Below are positions 6,580-14,867 of a stretch of 25,474 bases of DNA, in pieces. Numbering within the stretch: position 1 is the stretch's first letter; the number at the start of each line of letters is the position of its first letter. The position numbers were made by a program, and so were the translations under genes. Origin of the DNA: Methylophilaceae bacterium (GTDB lineage Bacteria; Pseudomonadota; Gammaproteobacteria; Burkholderiales; Methylophilaceae); the NCBI GenBank assembly GCA_025362115.1, contig JANYIK010000031.1:1-25474 (forward strand). Direction: 5' to 3'. The notes under the pieces are model-generated. The model ran no database searches and had not been told where the DNA came from. It worked only from the letters and a program-made list of their open reading frames with translations.

Positions 6580-7497
6580 ATGTTAAAAAAACTGAATGTA
6601 ACTCTGTTGCTGCTGTTGCTCACGGTGAACGTGGCATTTGCTGAAGATGGACTGGAATTTGATATTAATTCTGGGCGTGGCGGTGAAGCTACGCGTGCTG
6701 ACGATCCAACAGAATTCAAGGTGTGTGCCGATCCGGCCAATATGCCGTATTCCAACAAAGAGCGAGAAGGTTTTGAAAATAAAATTGCAGAATTGATAGC
6801 AAAAGACTTAGGTAAGAAATTGACTTATCAGTTTTGGTTTGACCGTATGGGGTTCATCCGCAATACGCTGAATGCGCATCGTTGTGATGTAATCATGAGT
6901 ACTACTTCAGATAATGATGCCTTGCTTACGTCTAAACCCTATTATCGTTCTGGGCATGTCTTTGTGTTCAGAAAAGACAGTGGCTACGACATCAAGGATT
7001 GGGATTCCCAAGATTTACACAAAGGCCTCATTGGCATTATTCAGGAAAGCCCAGCAACACGACCATTGTCTGACCATGGCTTAATGGAAAATTCAAGGCC
7101 CTATCGTATGCAGCGTGATTTGAATTTGCCCGCCAGTTTTTTGATTGATGACTTGGTTAAGGGTGACATTGATGTGGCGATTGTGTGGGGTCCTATCGGG
7201 GGTTATTATGCGAAGCAAGCAAAAATTCCCCTGACCGTTGTGCAAATTCCAGAGTATGAAAATAAGAATGCAAAAGGTAAGGAGTTCTGGAATATCTCAA
7301 TAGCGGTACGCAAGAAAGACAAGGAGCGCATGGCGATGATTCAAGGTGCACTTGACCGCCATCAAGCCGATATTTTGAAGATTCTGGATGATTATGGAAT
7401 TCCACATGTGCCCGTAGTTGAGGATGACAGTGTTGAGAAGGTCTATAAAAAAGATCAACACGAATCACGTGGGGAAGCTATTCCAAAAACTGAATAA
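6580..7497 (+). CDS. xoxJ: XoxJ/MxaJ-type quinoprotein-associated periplasmic binding protein
   Basis: A 305-residue secreted protein with signal peptide MLKKLNVTLLLLLLTVNVAFA, probably cut after residue 21. The rest has the type 2 solute-binding fold: FKVCADPANMPYSNK near residues 47-60, then RMGFIRNTLNAHRCDVIMST and a second lobe with DLVKGDIDVAIVWGP. It belongs to the family of substrate-binding-like proteins linked to quinoprotein dehydrogenases (MxaJ/XoxJ), which are thought to help PQQ dehydrogenases mature or become active rather than import a nutrient. No ABC permease or ATPase is adjacent. The start is chosen at ATG 6580 because AAGGA at 6569-6573 lies six bases upstream; longer frames would begin inside the terminator. 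Transcription needs readthrough of that terminator or a promoter I cannot identify. Confidence 0.88.
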   Translation: MLKKLNVTLLLLLLTVNVAFAEDGLEFDINSGRGGEATRADDPTEFKVCADPANMPYSNKEREGFENKIAELIAKDLGKKLTYQFWFDRMGFIRNTLNAHRCDVIMSTTSDNDALLTSKPYYRSGHVFVFRKDSGYDIKDWDSQDLHKGLIGIIQESPATRPLSDHGLMENSRPYRMQRDLNLPASFLIDDLVKGDIDVAIVWGPIGGYYAKQAKIPLTVVQIPEYENKNAKGKEFWNISIAVRKKDKERMAMIQGALDRHQADILKILDDYGIPHVPVVEDDSVEKVYKKDQHESRGEAIPKTE

Positions 7498-7501
7498 CGG
7501 A

Positions 7502-7526
7502 CACCAGCTTGTCAACCAAGCTGGTG
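7502..7526 (+). other. Intercistronic hairpin after xoxJ
   Basis: CACCAGCTTG (7502-7511) pairs perfectly with CAAGCTGGTG (7517-7526) around a five-base loop. No T-tract follows, so it is more likely an mRNA processing or stability element than a terminator. It separates xoxJ from the first cytochrome gene. Confidence 0.5.
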
Positions 7527-7597
7527 GTAGTTCGTTGTGAAATAGTGGTTCATTGAGCCGCTTATTATGTGAAGTAACCCAAAAACGAGGAGAGGAC

Positions 7598-8161
7598 ATG
7601 ATTAGTAACAAATTAGTGCAGGCTCGGTTGATTTTGTCAGCCTTGGTGATAAGTGGCGCAATGGTGTTCAGTGGCAATGCTGCTGCAGAATGCAAACTAG
7701 AATCCACCAAAGATGGTAGTCCGTTGGTCATTAAGGCTACCGATACCGATAGCGCAGAAGCAAAAGAGTTTCTGGAAACATGTGTTAACCCTTATACAAA
7801 AGCTTATGCAAAAGATCCATCGCTGATTAAACCTGGAGGCAAAAAGCTATTTGGCTATAACGGCTGCTCAGGTTGCCACGGTGGTAAGTTAGAAGGGATT
7901 ATGGCACCGTCGCTGAGTAAATTTGGTGGCCAAGGCGCATACGATACGAAATTTGTGTATGCCAAGAATGCTACTGATAAGGGCATGTTCGAAACCATCG
8001 CGGGTGGTACTCCTGGGGTTTCCGGTGGCACTATGTTTATCTGGCACAATCAGTTGCCAGACCACACAGGTGACGGTTTAACCACAGATGAGATATTAAA
8101 GCTGATTGCTTATATTCGTAGTGAATACAAAGGTGATGGCGAAAAGACTTGGTTGAAATAA
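7598..8161 (+). CDS. xoxG: XoxG-type c-type cytochrome, soluble periplasmic copy
   Basis: A 187-residue monohaem cytochrome c. Residues 1-30 are a signal peptide (cleavage after AAA). The haem-binding motif CSGCH is at 90-94, and the Met in GGTMFIWH is a likely axial ligand. Two further cysteines, Cys32 and Cys62, are also present in the neighbouring paralogue and may form a disulfide, giving four Cys in all, like the four-cysteine cytochromes related to methanol metabolism. It should accept electrons from XoxF. The start at ATG 7598 is supported by the strong GAGGAGAGG just upstream; an in-frame start 45 bases earlier would add residues before the signal peptide. Followed by its own terminator. 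Confidence 0.88.
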   Translation: MISNKLVQARLILSALVISGAMVFSGNAAAECKLESTKDGSPLVIKATDTDSAEAKEFLETCVNPYTKAYAKDPSLIKPGGKKLFGYNGCSGCHGGKLEGIMAPSLSKFGGQGAYDTKFVYAKNATDKGMFETIAGGTPGVSGGTMFIWHNQLPDHTGDGLTTDEILKLIAYIRSEYKGDGEKTWLK

Positions 8162-8182
8162 CGCTGGTAGATATAATTAGGC

Positions 8183-8220
8183 AAGCGGTCATTGTGCGAG
8201 CAATGGCCGCTTTCTTGTTT
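8183..8220 (+). terminator. Terminator after the first cytochrome gene
   Basis: AAGCGGTCATTG (8183-8194) pairs with CAATGGCCGCTT (8201-8212), 12 pairs with one G-T, followed by a T-rich run. A near copy follows the second cytochrome gene. Confidence 0.8.
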
Positions 8221-8269
8221 GTGGACAAGACTTCATAAAGCTTAAAGCTAATTTTTAAGGGAAAATAAT

Positions 8270-8863
8270 ATGCAATACATCAAATTCATCGTATTGACTC
8301 TGGTACTCGCCGCACTCACTGCTTGTGGCAAAGGCGGCGAAGGTTCTGTTGCGGGGGGTGAAAACAAATCAGCGAGCGCTTCTGGTGAGTGCAAGCTAGT
8401 CTCTACTAAAGATAATAGCCCTTTAGCCATAAAGGTAACCGATAAAGATACGCCGCAAGCGAAAGAATTTCTCGCAACTTGCGTAAATCCATACACCAAA
8501 GCTTATGCTGCAGATGCTGAGGCAGCAAAAGCGGGTAGAAAAGTATTTACTTTTAATAACTGCATGGGTTGCCACGGCGGCAAGTTGGAAGGCATTATGG
8601 CACCTTCTTTGAGCAAGAATACTCAGGGTGGCCAAGGCGCGTTTGACCAAAAATGGGTTTATGCAAAGAACGCTACTGATAAGGGTATGTTTGAGACTAT
8701 CGCTGGAGGTACTCCTGGAACTTCAGGCGGTACCATGTTTATCTGGCATGTTCAGCTTCCAGACCACACCGGTGACGGCTTATCCACGGATGATATTTTG
8801 AAGGTGATTGCTTATATTCGTACCGAATATAAAGGCGATGGTGAGAAAACCTGGTTAAAATAA
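8270..8863 (+). CDS. XoxG-like c-type cytochrome, predicted lipoprotein (tandem paralogue)
   Basis: A 197-residue cytochrome nearly identical in its core to the preceding gene: the stretches around NPYTKAYA, HGGKLEGIMAPSLSK, ATDKGMFETIAGGTPG and EYKGDGEKTWLK are shared. The N-terminus differs. It has a lipobox LTAC with Cys19 as the lipidated residue, followed by about 20 residues of Gly/Ser-rich linker before the shared domain. Haem motif CMGCH is at 98-102; Cys41 and Cys71 match the extra cysteine pair of the first copy. Gly20 after Cys19 lacks the Asp that retains lipoproteins in the inner membrane, so the outer membrane is possible. The likely role is a membrane-tethered electron acceptor or relay beside the soluble form. 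AAGGGAAA precedes the ATG. Confidence 0.88.
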   Translation: MQYIKFIVLTLVLAALTACGKGGEGSVAGGENKSASASGECKLVSTKDNSPLAIKVTDKDTPQAKEFLATCVNPYTKAYAADAEAAKAGRKVFTFNNCMGCHGGKLEGIMAPSLSKNTQGGQGAFDQKWVYAKNATDKGMFETIAGGTPGTSGGTMFIWHVQLPDHTGDGLSTDDILKVIAYIRTEYKGDGEKTWLK

Positions 8864-8884
8864 CGCAGGTAGGCAATGCAAGTT

Positions 8885-8928
8885 AGCGGTCATTGTGTGA
8901 GCGATGACCGCTTTCTTATTTTTTTGGT
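8885..8928 (+). terminator. Terminator after the second cytochrome gene
   Basis: AGCGGTCATTG (8885-8895) pairs with CGATGACCGCT (8902-8912), 11 pairs with one G-T, followed by TTCTTATTTTTTT. It is a diverged copy of the hairpin at 8183-8212. Confidence 0.85.
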
Positions 8929-8965
8929 TTGCGCTACTGATAACAGGAAATAAGTTACAGACTGA

Positions 8966-10300
8966 ATGACTACTGATAAAAATACTGAATCTCTACATAA
9001 AATTGTAGTGGTCGGCGGCGGGGCCGGTGGCCTAGAGCTGGTAACGCGTTTGGGAAATACGCTGGGCAAGCGTGGCAAAGCCATGGTGACTTTGGTGGAC
9101 AAAACCAAAACGCACGTGTGGAAGCCCTTGCTGCATGAAATTGCTGCGGGCAGTATGGATATTGATCGTCATGAGCTCGACTATATGGCGCAGGCGCACT
9201 GGCATCATTTCCGTTTTCGTTTAGGCGCGATGGAAGGCCTTAATAGAAATGCACGTGAAATATTTCTGGCACCTACCTTGGACGATGCAGGGCAGGAGCT
9301 CATCCCGCGTAGAATCCTCCCTTACGACACGCTCATAATCGCCTTGGGCAGTGTTTCCAACGATTTTGGCGTGCCCGGTGTGGCAGAGCATTGCATCACG
9401 CTGGATACCCAAGAGCAAGCCAGCATGTTCCACCACAAGTTGATAGACATGTGTATCCGCGCACAAGTGCAAGAAGCCGCTGTGGGTGCGCACCAGCTGA
9501 ATGTCGCCATTATTGGCGGCGGTGCCACCGGCATAGAATTGGCCGCAGAATTGCACAATACCACGCGCGAACTTGCAGCATACGGTTTGGACAGGATAGA
9601 TCCTGATAGCAATGTAAAGCTGAGCGTAGTTGAGGCTGCTGCACGCATATTGCCGGGATTGCCAGAATCTATTTCGTTTGAAGTACAGCGTCAGCTTGAA
9701 AAACTTCATATCGCACTGGAATTAAATGAGCGTGTTACCTATGTGGACGAACAAGGGGTACACATGCAAAGCGGACGTTTAATCCCCGCAGGGTTGGTGG
9801 TCTGGGCAGCAGGCATCAAAGCGCCAGAGGTACTTAAAGATATGGATTTAGAAGTGAATCGCGCCAATCAGTTGGTCGTCAAACCTACATTGCAAACTAC
9901 GTATGACGATAATATCTATGCGCTGGGCGATTGTGCAGCGTGCGCTTGGCCGGAGCAAGGAGAGGGTGCATTGGTTCCACCACGCGCGCAAGCCGCGCAT
10001 CAACAGGCAACGCTGGTGTACAAATCTATTCAGCGTAAGTTGAAGGGTAAGTCTTTACCAGAATACAAGTACCGCGATTTTGGTTCTTTGGTTAATTTGG
10101 GCAAGTACAGCACGGTAGGTAATCTGATGGGTGGTTTAACTGGAGGGGCATTGTTTATCCAGGGGACGTTTGCCGCTATCATGTATAGATCGCTGTACAA
10201 GATGCATCTTTACGCCCTTCACGGCTTGGGAAAAGTGATTCTAGACACCATCGCACGCATGATCACGCGTCGTACCGAGCCGCACATCAAGTTACATTAG
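8966..10300 (+). CDS. ndh: Type II NADH dehydrogenase (NDH-2)
   Basis: A 444-residue FAD flavoprotein that oxidises NADH and reduces quinone at the inner membrane without pumping protons. The FAD-binding GGGAGG is at 17-22, the second, NADH-binding, Rossmann motif GGGATG at 184-189, and the closing FAD motif ALGDCA at 319-324. The C-terminal part, from about residue 380 (ALFIQGTFAAIMYRSLYKMHLYALHGL), is amphipathic and hydrophobic, as in NDH-2 membrane anchors. ATG at 8966 has only a weak, distant AGGAAA. The gene follows the cytochromes after a terminator, so it is probably expressed separately. Its stop overlaps that of lplT on the other strand by nine bases. It would dispose of NADH made in C1 oxidation. 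Confidence 0.92.
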   Translation: MTTDKNTESLHKIVVVGGGAGGLELVTRLGNTLGKRGKAMVTLVDKTKTHVWKPLLHEIAAGSMDIDRHELDYMAQAHWHHFRFRLGAMEGLNRNAREIFLAPTLDDAGQELIPRRILPYDTLIIALGSVSNDFGVPGVAEHCITLDTQEQASMFHHKLIDMCIRAQVQEAAVGAHQLNVAIIGGGATGIELAAELHNTTRELAAYGLDRIDPDSNVKLSVVEAAARILPGLPESISFEVQRQLEKLHIALELNERVTYVDEQGVHMQSGRLIPAGLVVWAAGIKAPEVLKDMDLEVNRANQLVVKPTLQTTYDDNIYALGDCAACAWPEQGEGALVPPRAQAAHQQATLVYKSIQRKLKGKSLPEYKYRDFGSLVNLGKYSTVGNLMGGLTGGALFIQGTFAAIMYRSLYKMHLYALHGLGKVILDTIARMITRRTEPHIKLH

Positions 10301-11452
10301 TTTACGGTAGCGCAGATAGATCCCGGTCATGGTCAGGCTCACAAATGCACCAAACATGACCACTGTCCAGAAAACCGGTAATTCTACTCTGACCATTAGC
10401 GTATAAAGTGCCGTCATCATCAAGATACCGATGTTCTCATTAAAATTTTGTACTGCGATAGAGTGGCCAGCGCCAATCAACAAATGCCCGCGGTGTTGTA
10501 ACAGTGCGTTGAGAGGCACTACAAAATAGCCGGAAAGCGCACCCACCAAAAATAATATCAGCGCGGCGATATGCCAGTCGCGTAAAAATACCATACTCAT
10601 CACCAGTACGCCCATGGCAATGCCCGCAGGCAACACTTTCACCGACTCCTCAAGCTTGACGTAACGTGCGGCGAATACTGCACCAAAGGCTATCCCAAGA
10701 GCAACGGTGGCAGTCAGCTGCGTGGCATGTTCCAAGCCAAAATTGAACGCTGCCGCTGCCCAAGCTATGACGACTAGGCGCATAGTAGCCCCTGCGCCCC
10801 AGAACAGCGTGGTAACAGCCAATGAGACTTGGCCTTGTTCGTCGCACCACAAGGTGGTGAAAGAGACCCAGAAATCGCGTATTAAATAGAATGGATTACG
10901 TTCTGCCACCTTGTGATCTATGGCCAGCTTGGGGATGTACAGATTAAATCCAGCGGCTGCTAAATACAGCCCCACGATAGCGAGCAAGGCAACGTGGGGA
11001 CTGATGCTGGCCAGTTGGCCGCCTACTATGGCACCCAAAATAATCGCGGCGACCGTAGTGCCTTCCATCCATCCATTGGCTTTTACCAACAATTCTGGTG
11101 GCAGAAGCTCCGTTAAAATCCCATATTTCGCCGGGGAATAAGCTGCCGCCCCGATACCCACTATGCCATATGCATACAGAGGTTCCAAGCCTGCCCACAT
11201 GGCTAGGCAGCCGCCAAATTTGATGGCGTTGGAAATAAACATCACGCGCCCTTTGGGCAGGGCATCGGCGAATGAGCCGACAAAAGGTGCCAATACGATA
11301 TAGGCGATGATGAAAAACATCTGTAGCAAAGGCGTATGCCAAGCGGGGGCAGAGATTTCTTGTAACAGTGCAATGGCGGCAAACAGCAGCGCGTTGTCAG
11401 CCAAGGCGGAGAGGAACTGTGCCGCGAGGATGGTGTAAAAGCCGCGATTCAC
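10292..11452 (-). CDS. lplT: Lysophospholipid transporter LplT (major facilitator superfamily)
   Basis: A 386-residue polytopic protein with about 12 hydrophobic segments. The opening FYTILAAQFLSALADNALLF and the loop SFADALPKGRVMFISNAIKFG match LplT, which flips lysophospholipids across the inner membrane so that they can be re-acylated. In enterobacteria lplT sits beside or fused to the acyltransferase aas; no aas is visible here. The start is a GTG at 11450-11452, three bases after the PhoH stop, so the two are probably translated from one message; the ribosome site is weak. The end overlaps ndh convergently, with no terminator between. General MFS assignment is certain, LplT specificity slightly less so. 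Confidence 0.85.
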   Translation of the reverse strand: MNRGFYTILAAQFLSALADNALLFAAIALLQEISAPAWHTPLLQMFFIIAYIVLAPFVGSFADALPKGRVMFISNAIKFGGCLAMWAGLEPLYAYGIVGIGAAAYSPAKYGILTELLPPELLVKANGWMEGTTVAAIILGAIVGGQLASISPHVALLAIVGLYLAAAGFNLYIPKLAIDHKVAERNPFYLIRDFWVSFTTLWCDEQGQVSLAVTTLFWGAGATMRLVVIAWAAAAFNFGLEHATQLTATVALGIAFGAVFAARYVKLEESVKVLPAGIAMGVLVMSMVFLRDWHIAALILFLVGALSGYFVVPLNALLQHRGHLLIGAGHSIAVQNFNENIGILMMTALYTLMVRVELPVFWTVVMFGAFVSLTMTGIYLRYRKLM

Positions 11453-11455
11453 AGC

Positions 11456-12853
11456 TTATAAAATCTCGGCAGCAAAATCTGCCAAACGTGAACGCTCGCC
11501 ACGCATCAGCGTGATGTGTCCGCTATGCGGCCAGCCTTTGAAGCGATCCACGACATAAGTGAGACCTGAGCTGCCCTCAGTCAGGTAAGGCGTATCAATT
11601 TGCGCAATGTTGCCTAGGCAAACCACCTTGGTACCAGGTCCGGCACGGGTAATGAGGGTTTTCATCTGTTTTGGGGTTAGGTTTTGCGCTTCGTCTATGA
11701 TGAGGAATTTATGCAAAAAAGTTCGGCCGCGCATAAAGTTCATGGATTTGACTTTGATGCGGGTGCGTATCAAATCTTGCGTAGCGGCGCGTCCCCAGTC
11801 ACCACTCTCTTCGTCGGTCTTATTCAGCACGTCCAGATTGTCTTCCAATGCGCCCATCCAAGGGTTCATTTTTTCTTCTTCGGTACCGGGCAGAAAGCCT
11901 ATATCCTCGCCCACCGGAACCGTGACGCGGGTCACGATAATCTCGCTATAGATTTTTTTATCCAAAGTCTGAGTCAGTGCTGCGGCTAAAGTTAGCAGTG
12001 TCTTGCCTGTACCCGCTTGACCCAGCAAGGTAACGAAATCAATATCGGGATTCATCAGCAGATTGAGCGCAAAGCTCTGCTCACGATTGCGCGCGGTGAT
12101 GCCCCACACATTGTGTTTTTGTTGGGTGTAATCTTTGAGTACTTCTAGGACTGCGCTGTTGCCTTCCTGACTCCGCACAATAGCGTAAAACGGCGCTTCA
12201 AACTCATAATAGACGAATTGATTCACCAACATAGATTCGCACAAAGGGCCCGATACGCGATAAAACATGCGGCCTGCCTCTTGCCAAGACTCCATCTCCT
12301 TGCTGTGCTTGTCCCAGAAATCCTGCGGTAAATCTTTGGTGCCGGTATACAGCAAGTCGGTGTCTTCAAGCACCTTGTCGTTAAAGTAGTCCTCGGCTGG
12401 AATGCCCAAGGCACGAGCTTTGATGCGAATGTTGATGTCTTTACTGACCAGAATGACTTGGCGAGTAGGAAAGGATTTTTGCAGTTGCGCCACCACCCCC
12501 AGAATCTGGTTGTCGGCCTTGCTGCCAGCTAGCATGGGCAAGTCTAGGCTGGTAACGCTGGTCTGTAAAAACAGTCGCCCGCTACTGAATTGGTTGCCAT
12601 TTTTGGCCAGCGGGCAGCCTTGCTCGAGATTGGCGAGACTGGTACCAATTACTTCCTCAATAAATCGACTGGCCTGACGCGCATTACGCGCCACTTCGGT
12701 CATGCCTTTTTTGCTGTTATCCAGTTCTTCCAGCGTCACCATAGGTAAATAAACGTCATGTTCTTCAAAGCGAAATAAGCTCGAAGGGTCATGCATCATC
12801 ACATTGGTATCCAGAACGAAAAGCTTGGTGGGCGACGCTGATTTTTTTGCCAT
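11456..12853 (-). CDS. PIN domain-PhoH ATPase fusion protein
   Basis: A 465-residue cytoplasmic protein. Residues 10-160 form a PIN ribonuclease domain: LFVLDTNVMMHDP gives Asp15, and further acidic residues include Glu42/Glu43 and those around Asp114 and Asp139. Residues 250-465 form a PhoH-type ATPase with Walker A GQAGTGKT (278-285) and Walker B LIIDEAQN (384-391). PhoH2-type proteins combining the two act as ATP-dependent RNA helicase-nucleases. In mycobacteria they can be part of toxin-antitoxin pairs; here the small upstream antitoxin gene is absent. The gene lies between bcp and lplT in an apparent operon. The ATG at 12851-12853 has AAGG about ten bases upstream (near 12865-12868). Its target RNA is unknown. 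Confidence 0.92.
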   Translation of the reverse strand: MAKKSASPTKLFVLDTNVMMHDPSSLFRFEEHDVYLPMVTLEELDNSKKGMTEVARNARQASRFIEEVIGTSLANLEQGCPLAKNGNQFSSGRLFLQTSVTSLDLPMLAGSKADNQILGVVAQLQKSFPTRQVILVSKDINIRIKARALGIPAEDYFNDKVLEDTDLLYTGTKDLPQDFWDKHSKEMESWQEAGRMFYRVSGPLCESMLVNQFVYYEFEAPFYAIVRSQEGNSAVLEVLKDYTQQKHNVWGITARNREQSFALNLLMNPDIDFVTLLGQAGTGKTLLTLAAALTQTLDKKIYSEIIVTRVTVPVGEDIGFLPGTEEEKMNPWMGALEDNLDVLNKTDEESGDWGRAATQDLIRTRIKVKSMNFMRGRTFLHKFLIIDEAQNLTPKQMKTLITRAGPGTKVVCLGNIAQIDTPYLTEGSSGLTYVVDRFKGWPHSGHITLMRGERSRLADFAAEIL

Positions 12854-12880
12854 TGACTAAATCCGAAAGGTTCTCAAAAA

Positions 12881-13336
12881 TTAAAGGGCTTGTGCTGCGA
12901 CTAATACCGTTTCAACATGGTTGGCAACTTTAACGGCTCGCCATTCTTGGCGCAGCTTTCCTGTGGCATCAATCAAAAAAGTGCTGCGTTCTATGCCACG
13001 CACCTGTTTACCATACATATTCTTCATCTTGATGACTTTGAATAAATTACAGGCCAATTCTTCGCTATCACTGAGCAATTCAAAAGGAAAACTGAATTTG
13101 GCTTTGAAGCTCTCGTGCGACTTCAAACTATCGCGCGAGATGCCAAAAATCTCGGTGTTGGCAGTTTGAAACGCGCTGTAAGTGTCACGAAATTGCTGGC
13201 CTTCGGTGGTGCAACCCGGGGTTGCGTCCTTAGGATAAAAATACAGTACGATATTTTTTCCTTGATATTCAGATAGCTGAAAGGTCTTACCACTGGTTGC
13301 GGGGAGGGAGAAATCTTGGATAACTTGGTTGAGCAT
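12881..13336 (-). CDS. bcp: Peroxiredoxin of the Bcp/PrxQ family
   Basis: A 151-residue thiol peroxidase that reduces hydrogen peroxide and organic peroxides using thioredoxin. The peroxidatic Cys42 is in DATPGCTTEGQQFRD. The position five residues on, which is Cys in E. coli Bcp and pairs with it, is Gln47 here. The only other Cys is Cys96 in ELACNLF, so the enzyme is either a one-Cys type or uses Cys96 as an unusual resolving residue. The supporting FYPKDATPGC and GISRDS motifs are standard, and the length is normal. It lies 27 bases before phoH and after the histidine kinase on the same strand. Confidence 0.93.
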   Translation of the reverse strand: MLNQVIQDFSLPATSGKTFQLSEYQGKNIVLYFYPKDATPGCTTEGQQFRDTYSAFQTANTEIFGISRDSLKSHESFKAKFSFPFELLSDSEELACNLFKVIKMKNMYGKQVRGIERSTFLIDATGKLRQEWRAVKVANHVETVLVAAQAL

Positions 13337-13403
13337 TTAACAAACTGACTTAAGAATAATTAACACCATCATTGTTGTGAAAATTTGCGCCTAACGCAAG
13401 CAT

Positions 13404-14867
13404 TTACGTAGTATTAAATGACATTGTTACGGTCGTGCCACCATTCTCTCCAATTTTGAAAGCAAGAGTGCCATGGTGTGCCTCACACACCTTGAACGCA
13501 AACGGAATACCTAAACCCGTACCCAGTTTTTTGGTGGTCGGTCCAGGGGTGAGTGCATTATTTTTAGTGGTATTTTCCGGCGTGAATTGTATTCCACTAC
13601 CTTGGTCGGTGATCTGCAAGGACACAAATTCCATGTGCTTCGCGCCCATCACTTCGATTATGGAGGTGTGTGGTGAGGCATCAATGGCATTCAGCAGTAG
13701 ATTGTAAATCGCCTGCTCCATCAAATGTACGTCAGCTTTGAGTGAAATGTCAGCCCATCCAGCGATGTTGGTCTTGATATTTTTTTCTTTGAGTTTGGTT
13801 TGCAGTAAAGACAGCGCGCCATCTGCTAGCGTACGTAGTGTGGTGGTAGAGATTTGTGGTTTGAGCGGATGCAGATAGGTGAGCAGCGCTCCAGTCCAGC
13901 GCTCCAGCCTGTCTACAGTGGCAATGATGTCGCTCAGCGATTGGCGGGTATTGGCATCCAGCCCGGGATCATCGGCCACTTGGGCGGTGGCACGTATGCT
14001 TGCGAGTGGATTGCGGATGTTGTGCGCCAGCACTGGCACCAATGCTCCCTGTGCCGCTTGCTTTTCACTTTTGATCAAAGCTTCTTGGCTGTGTGTCAAA
14101 TCGTCAGCCATGCGGTTGATGGCGAGTCCTAGCTGGGCGAGTTCCACGGTACCTATTTCTGGGGCACGGTGTTGAAGTTTGCCAGTGCTGATTTCCTGCG
14201 TCGCGCGTAATACAGCGGCGATGGGACGGGCAATGGCACGTTGTAAAAAGGTGCGGGAAAATAGGAGTAATGCGATTCCCAGTAGCATGGGTATGGCGAG
14301 GATAATCGTCGCTGCTCGGTCAGCTAAGTAAAGGTTACGGCGCACCTGTTCTTGTTTGTGCGCTAGTAGATTTTCAGCGTGATGAGTGACACTTTCATAC
14401 TGGTGCAGCACCTTTAATTCAAGTTCTCCGTTAAGCTTCTTTTTTAAGTCAGTTTGATGCACTGCATCGGGCGGAAGTACGTGATTAAACAAGTCCTGCG
14501 TTTGTGCTAAAAACTCACCATAAGCCGCGCGCATATTAGTGATGGCGGATAACTCATCTCTCCCTTTCGCTAGATGTAAGAGCTGCTGAAAATGCTGTTC
14601 TATCCCCACCGTGTAACGTTCGTATTCACCTTTGGCCTCGTCATCCTCAAGAAACTGGGCATCAAATAACTCTTTCATTTGCCTATACAAATCACCACGT
14701 GTTTGCTGGATTTCTTCGGTGAGCTGGCTAATACGCACCGATTCACTCGAAGCAACACGCCATAGATGGATACCGTAACCGCCAGCTGTTCCAGCCAAAA
14801 TTACTAAGAGCAAAAAAATCAGCTCATGAGCGAGTAGCAAATCGCGAAGAGAGCGGGATTTCGGCAT
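13404..14867 (-). CDS. Membrane-bound sensor histidine kinase, orphan
   Basis: A 487-residue two-component sensor. A first membrane helix at about 14-33 and a second at 184-205 enclose a helical periplasmic sensor region of about 150 residues rich in Gln, Glu and Leu, which looks like a four-helix bundle. A HAMP linker follows (about 206-262). The phospho-acceptor His282 is in VLAHNIRNPLASIRA, the N box has Asn393 (YNLLLNAIDAS), G1 is DQGSGI (421-426) and G2 GTGLG (449-453). The H box has Asn where Glu is usual (HNIRNP, a known variant). No response regulator is adjacent. The start ATG overlaps the tonB stop as TAATG, so it is coupled to tonB. The signal it reads is unknown; its place next to tonB suggests an uptake or envelope cue. 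Confidence 0.9.
   Translation of the reverse strand: MPKSRSLRDLLLAHELIFLLLVILAGTAGGYGIHLWRVASSESVRISQLTEEIQQTRGDLYRQMKELFDAQFLEDDEAKGEYERYTVGIEQHFQQLLHLAKGRDELSAITNMRAAYGEFLAQTQDLFNHVLPPDAVHQTDLKKKLNGELELKVLHQYESVTHHAENLLAHKQEQVRRNLYLADRAATIILAIPMLLGIALLLFSRTFLQRAIARPIAAVLRATQEISTGKLQHRAPEIGTVELAQLGLAINRMADDLTHSQEALIKSEKQAAQGALVPVLAHNIRNPLASIRATAQVADDPGLDANTRQSLSDIIATVDRLERWTGALLTYLHPLKPQISTTTLRTLADGALSLLQTKLKEKNIKTNIAGWADISLKADVHLMEQAIYNLLLNAIDASPHTSIIEVMGAKHMEFVSLQITDQGSGIQFTPENTTKNNALTPGPTTKKLGTGLGIPFAFKVCEAHHGTLAFKIGENGGTTVTMSFNTT

Noticed and set aside
9221..9709. 162-codon minus-strand frame inside ndh
   Set aside because: Antisense to a well-supported gene, with no family features.
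11456..12853. PIN-PhoH as a toxin of a toxin-antitoxin pair
   Set aside because: No small antitoxin gene precedes it; bcp lies 27 bases upstream.
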